From: Chamaea fasciata
Lineage: Eukaryota > Chordata > Aves > Passeriformes > Sylviidae
Assembly (NCBI GenBank): GCA_029207755.1
Contig: JARCOQ010000012.1
Coordinates: forward strand, 22,617,740 to 22,681,739
Direction of reading: 5' to 3'
Length of the DNA stretch: 64,000 nucleotides
Positions 40,441-50,135 of this stretch are shown in pieces. The notes below the pieces were generated by a model, which was given only the letters and a program-made list of their open reading frames with translations, was not told the origin of the DNA and did no database searches. Every line of letters begins with the position of its first letter. Within the stretch, counting starts at the first letter, position 1. The position numbers were made by a program, and so were the translations under genes.

Positions 40441-40485
40441 AAGCAACATCAAGGATCATCTGGTCCAGCTTTTCATGGCAAAAGC
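40441..40485 (-). mobile_element. CR1: possible CR1 3'-end fragment
   Basis: About 45 bp resembling an internal part of a CR1 3' UTR read on the minus strand: CATCAAGGATCATCTGGTCC followed by TTTCATGGCAAAAGCC. It lacks the terminal tail repeat and the match is short, so this could be coincidence. It lies about 90 bp upstream of the long CR1 copy but in the opposite orientation. Confidence 0.4.
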
Positions 40486-40573
40486 CAACCGTGGGGATCA
40501 AATTATATTAGACATGGCTGGTTTATGCAAAGGAAGATTAAGGCATTGAATATATTTTGCTTTTCTGTACTTG

Positions 40574-41633
40574 TGAAGCTTGGACAGGAGCACTCTTTGC
40601 TGGGTTAGGAACTGGCTGCATGGCCAGGCCCAGAGAGTGGTGGTGGAGATTCTGCATCCAACTGGGGACAGTCACCAGTGGTGTCCCTCAGGGGTCTGTG
40701 CTGGGGCCAGCTCTGGTCAATATTCTTATTGATGACACTGATGAGGGCATTGATTCTTTCATTAGTAAATTGGCAGATGACACTAAGTTGGGAGCATGTG
40801 TTGATCTCTTGGAAGGTAGGAGGGCTCTTCAGAGGGACCTGGACAGGCTGGATGGATGGGCAGAGTCCAATGACATGAAGTTTAACGAGTCCAAGTGCCA
40901 AGTCCTGCACGTTTGCCACATCAACCCCCTGCAGCGCTACAGACTGGGGACACCGTGACTGGACAGTGCCCAGGCAGAAAGGGACCTGGGGGTGCTGGTG
41001 ACAGCAGCTGAACATGAGCCAGCAGTGTGCCCAGGTGGCCAGGAAGGCCAATGGCTCCTGGCCTGGATCAGGAATGGCGTGGCCAGCAGGAGCAGGGAGG
41101 TCATTCTTCCCCTGTACCTGGCACTGGTGAGGCCACGCCTTGAGTGCTGTGTCCAGTTCCGGGCCCTCAGTTTAGGAAGGACAACGAGACACTTGAACAC
41201 ATCCAAAGGAGGCAACAAGGCTGGAGAGGGGCTTGGAACACCAACCCTGTGAGGAGCAGCTGAGGGAGCTGGGGTTGTTTAGCCTGGAGAAAAGGAGACT
41301 CAGGGGTGACCTTCTCACTCCCTACAACTCCCTGAAAGGTGGCTGTAGTCAGGTAGGGGTCGGTCTCTTCTCCCAGACAACAACTGACAGAACAAGAGGA
41401 CTCAGCCTTAAGCTGTGCCAGGGGAAGTTTAGGTCAGATGTTACAAAAAAATTCTTCACTGAAAGAGTGACTGCACGCTGGAGTCATCTGCCCAGGGGGT
41501 GGTGGAGTCGCCAACCCTGGATGTGTTTAAAAAAATTGGATGTGGCACTCGGTGCCATGGTTATTTGAAGTGTTAGGGCATGAGTTGGACTCGATCTTAA
41601 AGGTCTCTTCCAACCTTGTGATTCTGTGATTCC
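40574..41633 (+). mobile_element. CR1: CR1 LINE, about 1.06-kb copy with degenerate reverse transcriptase
   Basis: The longest retrotransposon in the window. The first 380 bp encode, in one frame, the middle and distal palm of the CR1 reverse transcriptase. [20 protein letters not shown] is followed by LADDTKLG, which holds the conserved DD pair of the catalytic box, then [20 protein letters not shown]. This frame stops at about 40956. Downstream, [20 protein letters not shown] and [18 protein letters not shown] give the thumb-like C-terminal end, but frameshifts interrupt the frame near 41000 and 41050. The 3' UTR follows and ends TTCCAACCTTGTGATTCTGTG at about 41633. The 5' truncation, stop and frameshifts show a dead copy. 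Confidence 0.96.
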
Positions 41634-42270
41634 ATACTGGACTACTAGATAGTAAAATTTTAGAGAGACTGAGAAAGTTATGGTTGTAGAAGCAAACAGA
41701 GAAGAGAGCAGATAAACTGAAGGGACTTTTGGGTTTTATGTGTGGCTTTGTCATATATGTGTAAAAACCAAAGGGCATTAACACCTATTGCAGATATAAA
41801 CCTGTATTTTAGTACTGACTGGGTAGTACAGGTACAGGTAGGTGTGTGAACTTTTCTTTAGGCTTTTCCTGCACTTAGCTTGGCCTCCAACTCTTGGGAA
41901 TTGAACTGTTAGCAAATAGGGCAGCCTTCTGTTCTTCACAGCGTAACCAGTTCAGGACCATATGGAATAGTTTGATTGCAACGACTTCATTACTCCTGCC
42001 CTCAGTGTTTCCAATAATTTACCTCTATTCTCTGAAATTTCACTCTGGTTTGAATGATCTCAAGTCTTAAAGACTGAACTCCAGTTGAATATTTCAGGGC
42101 CGATATTAAACAGTCAACACAAAGAATGCTGTAAAGCTGCGGTGCACACAGCCTTAGCAGCAGGTAAAGTTCTATTCAGCCGGAGCATTGAAAATGTTCT
42201 TTATTCCTGCAGACTGATGTGGGCTTGGCCATAAGTTTTAATGCAGGATTCTTGGTAGCCCAGGATAAGT

Positions 42271-42272
<2 letters not shown>
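41634..42272. other. non-coding DNA, no gene recognised
   Basis: AT-rich sequence between the long CR1 copy and the T42 tract. No open frame of note and no repeat family recognised. Confidence 0.5.

Positions 42273-42314
<42 letters not shown>
42273..42314 (-). repeat. T42 tract; possible poly(A) tail of a minus-strand retroposed sequence
   Basis: An uninterrupted run of 42 T, by far the longest homopolymer in the window. On the minus strand it is an A42 run preceded, 12 bases earlier, by AATAAA (complement at 42327-42332). That is the normal spacing of a polyadenylation signal and its tail. A retroposed transcript would then extend upward in coordinate from 42315, but I recognise no coding sequence there and no convincing target-site duplication. 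Simple microsatellite expansion is the main alternative. Confidence 0.9.
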
Positions 42315-42316
<2 letters not shown>

Positions 42317-42867
42317 CTTTCTCAGTTTTATTTTGCTAGAACTGGACTCCAAGCATAAACTGGTGCATCATTTCTTCTTTAGATATGTATTTGGCAGCTA
42401 CTGGAGAGGGCTTTTAACCTCCATCTGTTATCAACTCCTACCTCCAGGCTTTGGGTGTGTTTTATTTAAAGGTGTGTCTAAATGTTTAGCCTTCAGAATA
42501 CTTATTTTTTTTGTTCCCTGTTATGCATTATTCTGGTAATAAAAAATTGTATTTATGTCAGCAAAGTTTGATTTCTACCTCAGTACTGATATAAAGTTTG
42601 TTCTTTTGTGACACCAGTAATTGGTCTGCAAATCACTGTTGTGATGTAATTCCTAACAGAAGGGGAGGAACTCAGGGTGCTTTTATGAGGATCTTTGTTC
42701 CAGCTAAGAAGTATATGTGTAATTAAAGCCAATGTTGCTTAGAGGATGCTCAGACTCCATCATCCTGTAATCCTCAGGTGCCCTCAAATACCTGTCCCTG
42801 CTTGGCAAGGGAGGCCAAAATATTGGTCATTGACTCTCTCACAGGCCTGGGAGAGTTTGGTAGGCAG

Positions 42868-43115
42868 AGTCATGCTGCTTGGCATGGGTTCAGCTAATAT
42901 GCATTTCCAGTTCTCCTGCCCTGCCAGAAGGCAGTATATTTACCAGCCAGTTCGTGCAGTTAGGCTAAAGTGTTGTTTTTCACTGGGACTCATAACCTCT
43001 CCTCTTTGGAATATTTATTTTCTTCCTAAGATGCCATAGGGAAACTTTATGCAACTTACTATATCACTTCTCCATCAATACTACACCCAGGTTTTTCCCG
43101 GGTAGCTGGCCAAAA
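42868..43115 (+). repeat. 248-bp inverted duplication, arm A
   Basis: Aligns base for base, without gaps, to the reverse complement of 52920-53167: 241 of 248 positions match by hand. Only one mismatch (42949) lies in the first 221 bp; the other six fall between 43089 and 43105. The flanks do not match. The arm begins AGTCATGCTGCTTGGCATGG and ends CTGGCCAAAA. It has no terminal inverted repeats, CR1 tail or poly(A), and no recognised coding content. It could be an unrecognised interspersed repeat or a local segmental duplication. Confidence 0.95.
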
Positions 43116-46100
43116 GTGTTCCTGCTTTAGCAGTGGCAAAATGAAATTAACTGATTGCTTGATTTTACATATGGCCTGGTTTGCTCAGGTCACACTCCAC
43201 GTCCAATCCTCTTGGGCCATGCTGCAGAGGACACAGTTTTTTAGCACTGAAATCCAGAAATCTTTAGAGTCACCAAAAGCCCCCATTCTTTAAATTTCAT
43301 AATTTAAATGACAAAAGGCTGATGTCTGCAGCAAATGATAAGGGAAGAGACTTCATGGGGTTCTTACAAATGCTTTTGATTCTCATTTTCAAAGCTGAGG
43401 CTTTACACCATATTCTTATTAGATACAATGATAGAGCTGATGAATTACTTTTTAGATCAGAGAAGAATGCTGATAAGTTGGATTTGGTATTGTAGCTGTC
43501 ATTGTGGTAGAAAACATTATCTCTACTAGAAATACATTTTGAAGAGCCTTGCTTGCCTTTGAGAATAACTGCCATATGATAGAAATGTGCATTCAGACAA
43601 TCAGGATAGATGTGCTTCACTCCAGAGGCCTCAGGCTCCACGCTGTCTCTGGGTGGGGGTCTCAGAGGGCCCTGTGCTGTTGTTGGACAGGAAAGCTCAT
43701 GATTGAATTATTCCAGTCCTTTGTGTTCTCCTTTCCCAGATGCCAATGCAGAGCTGCTCTCCTTTTCTCTCTGGTGTAGCTGAGGCTGTTCCTGGCCCCA
43801 GGAGGACAAACAGGCAGGGCAGGACAGGCTGTGCTGGGAAGCTCTGCTCTGCCAGCCCTTCCCCAGCTCTGAGCATGCCATGAGCAGCTCCTTCCAGCAC
43901 CTTCCCTCTCTCTGCAAGGGCCTCCTGCCAGTCATTCCAAAAGGTGTTTTCCCCAAATTCCACCCCACTAAGAGTGACTTCAAACTGGACCGGGTCAGAC
44001 TACAGACTTATTTCTCCCAGAGTCTAACTTTCCTCTTGTGCCAAAGGACAGACCCGCTGGGCACAGGATATGACACTCCTGTTGGTCATTGATCCAGACC
44101 CGTTTCTGGGGCAATGTGTACAAAGCAAAGGGGGCTGATTAAAGTATGGGTCTGTGCTGTGTGGTGTCAAAACCCAAAAACCTTGTGGTGTAATCATGGG
44201 ATGTCACCTGGGATTTTTAAAACATGACATTGGCACAGCCTGATAAATACAGAAGAAGAATGATTTGTATTTTATGCTTTTAACGTGCTGCAGAGACAGA
44301 ACGAGCTGTGCTGCAGGAGAGTCCTTTGCAGCACAGAGGGCAAATGTCAGTGATTCCTGCAGACCACCCAGCACATCCTCCCAGGGTGCCACTCCTTTCA
44401 CTGAGGGAGAAGCATTCCCTGCAGGAATGTTTCTGAAGGCGAGAGTGTTTGCCACAGCTGCTGCAGGTTGTGGCGGGAAATGGCCGTGTGACGGTGGATG
44501 GGCTTTGGTGAGAGCCAGCCTGGCTTCAGGGTGGGTTTGATGACTCAGATGCTAAAAAGGCTCAGTCTGTTACGGTTAGTGTTGGGGCAAGTTTTGAGCT
44601 TTGAAAGGATTGTTCAGGTTCAGAATTTGCAGGCCCTCCTGCTGCCCCCTGACTGTAGGGATGTAAGGATTTCTCTCTCTGACAGCTCATTAAACTTAGT
44701 TCAATATGTATGTTGTAATCCGTGGAAGAAATATAATCATCTTCTCTAATGGTTGCAAAGAGCTGTTGCAGTTAAAAAATATTAAATAATTAACCTTTAG
44801 TCCTTAGAAATAAGAAGTTTCAAAATTACTTTAGTGCCTCAAATTTCAACAGAGGGCAGTGTGACATTGCTGTTTGCATCTCTGGAGCATTTTCTCTTGT
44901 GATTATTTATGTGAAGACTCTTCCACTCAGTGTCCTCATTAAGCTTATTATAGGAGTAATAGCATTGCTGAAAGCACAGGGAAGATGTAAACCAGAAGAG
45001 ATTTTTACAATGGCTCGATGTGATAAAGGCAGGATAAACAGGAGAACACTTTAAGGTAATGGATGGAGTCAATTACAGCAGCATCCCAGGGCCCAGGATA
45101 GCAAGCGGGGCTCTGCAGTGAGCATGGGGAGAGGTTATGGTTATGGATCAGCTCCTAGCTGGGGAATATTTCACGGGGTTTGTTTGGTGTGCAGGGCTCA
45201 GCCAGAAGGCTGCAGGCCATAGATCGTGGGTCCATCGAGCTGTGCCTGCTCTGCCATCAGCTGGGTGTCCCGAGGGGCTCTGCTCTCCACAGCAACAGAC
45301 AGCTCTGTCAGCAGCAGGGGATTCAGGGGGTGCCCAGAGGATGCTGCGTGGCTCCTGTCAGCATCACCTGCCCAACAGGTCGCTCCAGACTCTTCTCCTA
45401 CAGCTGGTGCTGATAAGCAGTGCCTGGGAAGAAGCATTTTAGCCAGAGAAGAGCAGAAAGGGGCTTTCTGGGTCGGTGAGTTCAATCTCTTGCTATCACA
45501 GAAAGCTGTATCATATAATCCCCTTCAGGAATTTATCACACTCGACTTTGGAGCAGGCATTGCCTTTCTCCAGAGGTGACCTAGCTTAGAGAATATACAG
45601 AAACCCAACCTCCTCTTCTGTTCATCTTCTCCAGGGGTCTGCTGGTGAAGACCCTCCTGTAAAACACCCAACAGGAAGTGTAACTGTTTCATCTGTTAAC
45701 TGAAACAAACCCAAACAATAAGTCTTCCATTGGGATTTTTTGCATAAGGAAAATAATAAGTATTTGTGTACACCCTGTAGGAACGTCATGTTTTGTACTC
45801 TGCCTGCAAGCTCTACAGCAGCAGTTAATTAACAAACACAATTCCCAGAGCCCTGTTGACATTAATCATTGTTGCTGGCGCACAAACACAGATGTTTTGG
45901 CATGAAAAGGTGCTCTGGTAGTTGAAGTTCTTGCTGTTGCTAAACTTACAGCAGTGCTCATTTAAGCTCAGTTTAAGGGTAAGGGAAGAACTGATGTTTA
46001 TAGATGCATGAGAGGAAAGCACCATGAAGAAGGGTGGCTGCTGTGAGCATCACGGCTGAAATATTTGGATGTTACTTTGGTAACAGCCAGTATTAAATTA

Positions 46101-46161
46101 AGCAAGGAGTTGTGGTTTCCTAACGTGAGACATAAACGTGCAGAAATCCTTTTAATTCTAC
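43116..46161. other. non-coding DNA, no gene recognised
   Basis: No interspersed repeat recognised. Open frames are at most 117 codons, overlapping on both strands. Slightly GC-richer around 45.1-45.5 kb. Confidence 0.5.
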
Positions 46162-46320
46162 ATTGGCAGGGGCTGCCCAGGGAGGTTTGGAGTCCCCATC
46201 CCTGGAGGTGTCCAAGGAAGGCCTGGACATGGCACTCAGTGCTCTGGGCTGGCGACAAGGTGGGGATCAGTCACTGGATGGTCTTGGAGGCCTTCTCCAA
46301 CCTTAATGATTGTGTGATTT
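46162..46320 (+). mobile_element. CR1: CR1 LINE, 3'-end fragment
   Basis: About 159 bp matching the last part of the CR1 3' UTR on the plus strand. It runs from GGGGCTGCCCAGGGAGGTTT through TGTCCAAGGAAGGCCTGGAC to CTCCAACCTTAATGATTGTG. It is closely similar to the first copy of the 19.4-kb tandem pair, so probably the same subfamily. Strongly 5'-truncated, with no coding sequence. Confidence 0.92.
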
Positions 46321-46884
46321 GAAAGCTCTTGAACTCCTTGGTGTGAGAGCTGCAGCAAAGACTTGCCCCGAAGTTGGTTTATTGTCATTGTGTTCTTCAT
46401 GACTCACGAGTTCTGCTTAAATAAAGTTACAGTGTGCATCACTCAATTATGGTGTATCAGCAGAGGGAAATTGGAGTGCTTGGTTTGAGGATGAGGAAAC
46501 GAAACTGGATTTTTAAATGTCCCTTAGACTCACTGTCCTCTGAAACTGAACTGCATGGTGCATCTGTGTCCTCATGAACCCCTGGAAGAAAGATGGGGAA
46601 GAATTTGTCACCATTTTAATAGGAATCAGCTTGTAAAGCAGGGCTGGAGCTGAAATCAGGAACCCAAATGACAGGGCTGGGAAGAGAGAATGTGTGAATA
46701 GAGAAAAGGGTGAAAAAATAATTTCAAGAGGCTATTTTATGATAGAAAAAAATCCCAAACAAACAAACCAGTTTTTAACTGGCTTTATTGAAAATGAAGC
46801 CTATATTTAGCCTCCTAGATGGCTGGGATGGCTTTTAAGGGAGATCTCCCATGCTCAGGTGTGGGGATGGGATGGGCTGCTGTG
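46321..46884. other. non-coding DNA upstream of the CpG island
   Basis: AT-rich sequence, no feature recognised. The composition changes abruptly to GC- and CpG-rich at about 46.88 kb. Confidence 0.5.
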
Positions 46885-47700
46885 TGGCCGCCCTGGTTCC
46901 ATCAGCACGGCCCCGTGCCCGGCGCTGGGCTCTGCCCGCCGCGGCTGCTCCGGGATCATCGCAGCGCTCACAGCCCGGCCGCACACGCCCTTTCCCTGCC
47001 CGCGGCTCCGAAGCAGCTCTGCGCTGCTGTGAGAGCATCTGCTAAATTTCCCCTGCCGTGGCTCGGCTGGAAAATTCCCGTGCTGTGGCTGAGGCTGGCA
47101 CAGCCGCGCTCCCGCTCCCTTCCCGGACCGCTCCGCAGCCTGCAGCTCTGCAGGCTCCCGCTCCGGGGGCAGCTTTCCTGCCCATTGCCCATCTCGCCTT
47201 GTTTTAAAGGTGTTCTCAAGAAGGGAACGCGAGACAGCCTCGCTCCTCGTGTCCAATCCCTCTGGAGGCATCCTCGGCCCGGCTGCAGCGCGGCCCCTGC
47301 GCGGAGCGGGGCCAGCCCGGCTGCCGGGAGCGGCTCTGCCCGGCAGGGCTGGGATGTGCAGAGGCAGCCCGGGCAGGGATGGGATGTGCAAACGCAGCCA
47401 GGGCAGGGATGGGATGTGCAGAGGCAGCCCGGGCAGGGATGGGATGTGCAGAGGCAGCCCGGGCAGGGCTGGGATGTGCAGAGGCAGCCCGGGCAGGGAT
47501 GGGATGTGCAAACGCAGCCAGGGCAGGGATGGGATGTGCAAACGCAGCCAGGGCAGGGATGTGCTGTGCTGTACAAAGGGAGCTCGGGCAGGGATGTGCT
47601 CCGCTCACACAGCCCGGTCCCGCTGCCTGCCGGGCCTGCCGAGTCGGGAGGGGGCACTGCGGCTCCAGGGCTCCTCCTGCATCCATCCGGCAGCCCGTGA
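46819..47700 (+). other. 294-codon open frame across the CpG island, probably not coding
   Basis: The longest open frame in the window (293 residues). Its C-terminal half reads through the 30-bp minisatellite as a repeating decapeptide, GQGWDVQRQP or GQGWDVQTQP. The N-terminal half is P/L/R-rich and resembles nothing I recognise. Two minus-strand frames of 228 and 229 codons are open across the same DNA, and the start has a poor context (T at -3). This is what stop-poor GC-rich sequence gives by chance. I list it because it sits on a plausible promoter; a short unspliced peptide cannot be ruled out. Confidence 0.1.
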
Positions 47701-48050
47701 CACTGTCAGACCGGAGCGTTCACAGACGGCAACAAAAAACAGTTTAACAATCTGATTTCATCCCATCGCCAAACTGCTGGCAGCCGTTTTTTTTCTTGAC
47801 GAAACGCCTGTTGAATCAAAATTCACTTTGTGGTTTGACTTTAATGGTGTTTTGGGTTGTTTTTCTCCTCTGGTTGAGGGGCAGGAGCCCCCACGCGGGA
47901 GTGGCCCTCTAAAGAGCTGCGCTGAGTGACAGAGGAATTGTCCCGTGGTCACCCCGTGCTGTGACACTGCCGCTGGCTGGATCTGAATCTGCTGCCCGCA
48001 CCGGGGCACAGCCCTGCATCCCCGGCAGGGGCAGTCCCTGTGCTTCAGGC
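46885..48050. promoter_or_regulatory. CpG island, about 1.1 kb
   Basis: Composition jumps to GC-rich and CpG is not depleted. By hand I count about 29 CpGs between 46885 and 47170, and about 15 between 47210 and 47345. CpGs continue through 47590-47730 and 47880-48030. The rest of the window is CpG-poor. In vertebrates, unmethylated islands of this size usually mark promoters, so this is the best candidate transcription start here. There is no clear TATA box, and the direction of transcription cannot be decided. The island contains a 30-bp minisatellite, which could instead mean a GC-rich tandem-repeat locus. Confidence 0.7.
47341..47605. repeat. 30-bp GC-rich minisatellite, 7 good copies plus a degenerate end
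   Basis: Exact 30-bp period from 47341 to 47550 (seven units), then a diverged eighth unit and a partial ninth. The unit is GGGCAGGGATGGGATGTGCA followed by either GAGGCAGCCC or AACGCAGCCA. The order of the second half is GAG, AAC, GAG, GAG, GAG, AAC, AAC. Because 30 is divisible by three, any open frame crossing it gives a decapeptide repeat. The array lies inside the CpG island and is likely to vary in copy number. Confidence 0.96.
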
Positions 48051-50014
48051 ACCGGCTCAGTGTGAACAAAGCACCTGCTGAAGGCATGACAAAAGCAGCG
48101 TCTGCTTGCATATTGAGCAGAAGGAGAACAAGCTATTATTAAATGATTGCAGTGAGGAAGAACATTCCTTTCCGCCCTTAGGCTAATATCAAATGTTCTC
48201 AAGGTCAACTGTAAGAGAATATAGAGAAAGACAGGAAGCATAGGTGCTGTCAATTGTATTTTCTGTTTTCATTTAACTGTAGCCTTAAAATCAGAATTAT
48301 TTATAGCCAAGATGCAGCTCCCTGTGACCCTGCTTTCTCCAGCTCAGGAGCGCCTCTTGTTTGTGCTCAAAAAGAAGCTGCAAGTTCTTTGAGTCACTCC
48401 CTTTTGTGCATACTGGACAATGGGATATACCTGGAGTTTTCTTGACTTCAAGTTTAATTACAGTTTTTCTGCTGCATATGTATGATCTTTTCAGTGCCCA
48501 GGGCCTGATTGCTCTTGGATGGTCTATCCTGCCTTGATTGGGATGGATACCTTAAGTAAATGAATTGATGTACTAAGGAAACATCCATGTACAAACATAA
48601 GGAGTTGGATCTTTGAAGGCAGATTAACACTGCTGACTTGCTTGTGTTGAAGGTGGGAATAGTAGGGGTAGAGTTTTCCCTGGGCTGATGTTCTTTGGGG
48701 CCTTCTCCCTGAAAGGTGATGCTGTGAGCCTGAGCATGAGGGCCTGATGGGACACGTGGAGGTTACAGGATAAAGCTTATCCTTGAATTTGTTCTAAATT
48801 TAGGTCAGCATCACTGGGACCAGAATAACTTTTAAAGGTTTTAGTGTTAAATATTGCTTTCGTGTGTGTGAACTTTGCTGCTGGTGGAGGGCAAGAGAAA
48901 AGAATCACAAAATGCTGAAAAATTCCAACCAGCCGTTTTAAAAGAAAAGAGCCTATTTTTAATCAATTTCAGTAAACATACTTCAGGCTTTCAACAAGGG
49001 GTTATTCAGCTACTCTCCTACTCATCACTCACAACAGCATCACTTCTAACCTTTCAGGTGTTCTTGACTGAGGCATTCAACCTTCTCTTGCCTCAAAAAA
49101 GTTTCTCATTTATGAATAGCATGGAGATAATAATTCTTGTCTACTTCAGATGACTTACAGGACACAGAGTGCAGGACTTAATTTAAGCATAAATGCCAGC
49201 CCTGCTGAAGTCATACAGTGATAAACTGTTTGATTTTATACTGATTTTATACTAACCTGATTATCTATTTAATTCAATAGTTTCATGGGTGTTAGTTCAA
49301 CAGTGGGATGAATGTCAGTGTTAGGAGTGGCTGCAGAACTGGAGATGTGTGTGCGTACACCCAGGGTGTGGGGGCTTTGGCAGCTGCCTGAATGGAAGTC
49401 ATTGTTTTCTAAAACAAACATGGTTTGCTAATGTGGGGGTTATGAGTGCCTGTGTAACTGTAGGAGTCCAGGTGATGAGTTTGTAGGAAAAGCTGTGTGG
49501 GAGATCCAGCCTGTGAGAAATGGCTCCTCTGTACCCTGCTCGCAGCTCGAGAGTTAATTTTTGGCTGTCTGAACATCTTCAAATTTTTTAATGAATGAGG
49601 GTGAATCTCAATCAAATCTGAATCCAATCAAGCATGGCCTTCTTTTGAGCTTCCTAGGGCAATTCAATCTTCTTTTTTTTTTTTTGCATTCTTTGCTGCT
49701 TTAGATTTTAAGTGTTTCATAATCATTTTTTTGATAGAAGTTTCTGGTCCAGCTCGCTGCCTGCCTACGTGCTTATCCTGCTTGTGATAAGCAGTTTCTG
49801 GAGGCTGAAGGCACAGGGGCTCTCTGTGTTTATCCCTGTCTGGCAGAGCACTCTGGGGTGTGCTGAGCTTGGGCTCTGCGCTCGAGCTGCATCCACTTTG
49901 AAGCTGTGTGTGCTTGTGTGCTTCCTGGAAAATAAATGGGTTTTAGCAAAGCCATGAAGGCATACTTAATTGGGATTTAATGACGAGCTTCCTCTTTATT
50001 TGTGTAACAGGCAA
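48051..50014. other. non-coding DNA, no gene recognised
   Basis: AT-rich again beyond the CpG island. T13 lies near 49673-49685. Open frames are at most about 92 codons. No repeat family recognised. Confidence 0.5.
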
Positions 50015-50135
50015 CACCAGAAGTGTCACGGCGATGCATTTCCCTGTCTCAGTTTCCCAATCCAGAGTCACGGCTAAGGGGATGACGCGCTGTCGCCGGC
50101 GCTTTCCCCGCGTTCCGTCTCTCAGAGCTCCATCC
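50015..50135. promoter_or_regulatory. small CpG-rich patch
   Basis: About 11 CpGs in roughly 100 bp, including the dense run TGACGCGCTGTCGCCGGCGC, in otherwise CpG-poor DNA. It lies about 2 kb beyond the main island. It could be a minor CpG island or the remnant of a larger one. It is too short to call a promoter with confidence. Confidence 0.3.

Noticed and set aside
40557..41568. Functional reverse-transcriptase gene
   Set aside because: The CR1 coding region is 5'-truncated, has a stop at about 40956 and is frameshifted, so it cannot encode a working enzyme.
48899..48934. Possible CR1 3' end (AGAATCACAAAATGCTG followed by TTCCAACC)
   Set aside because: Weak, short resemblance with no extension into the CR1 body.
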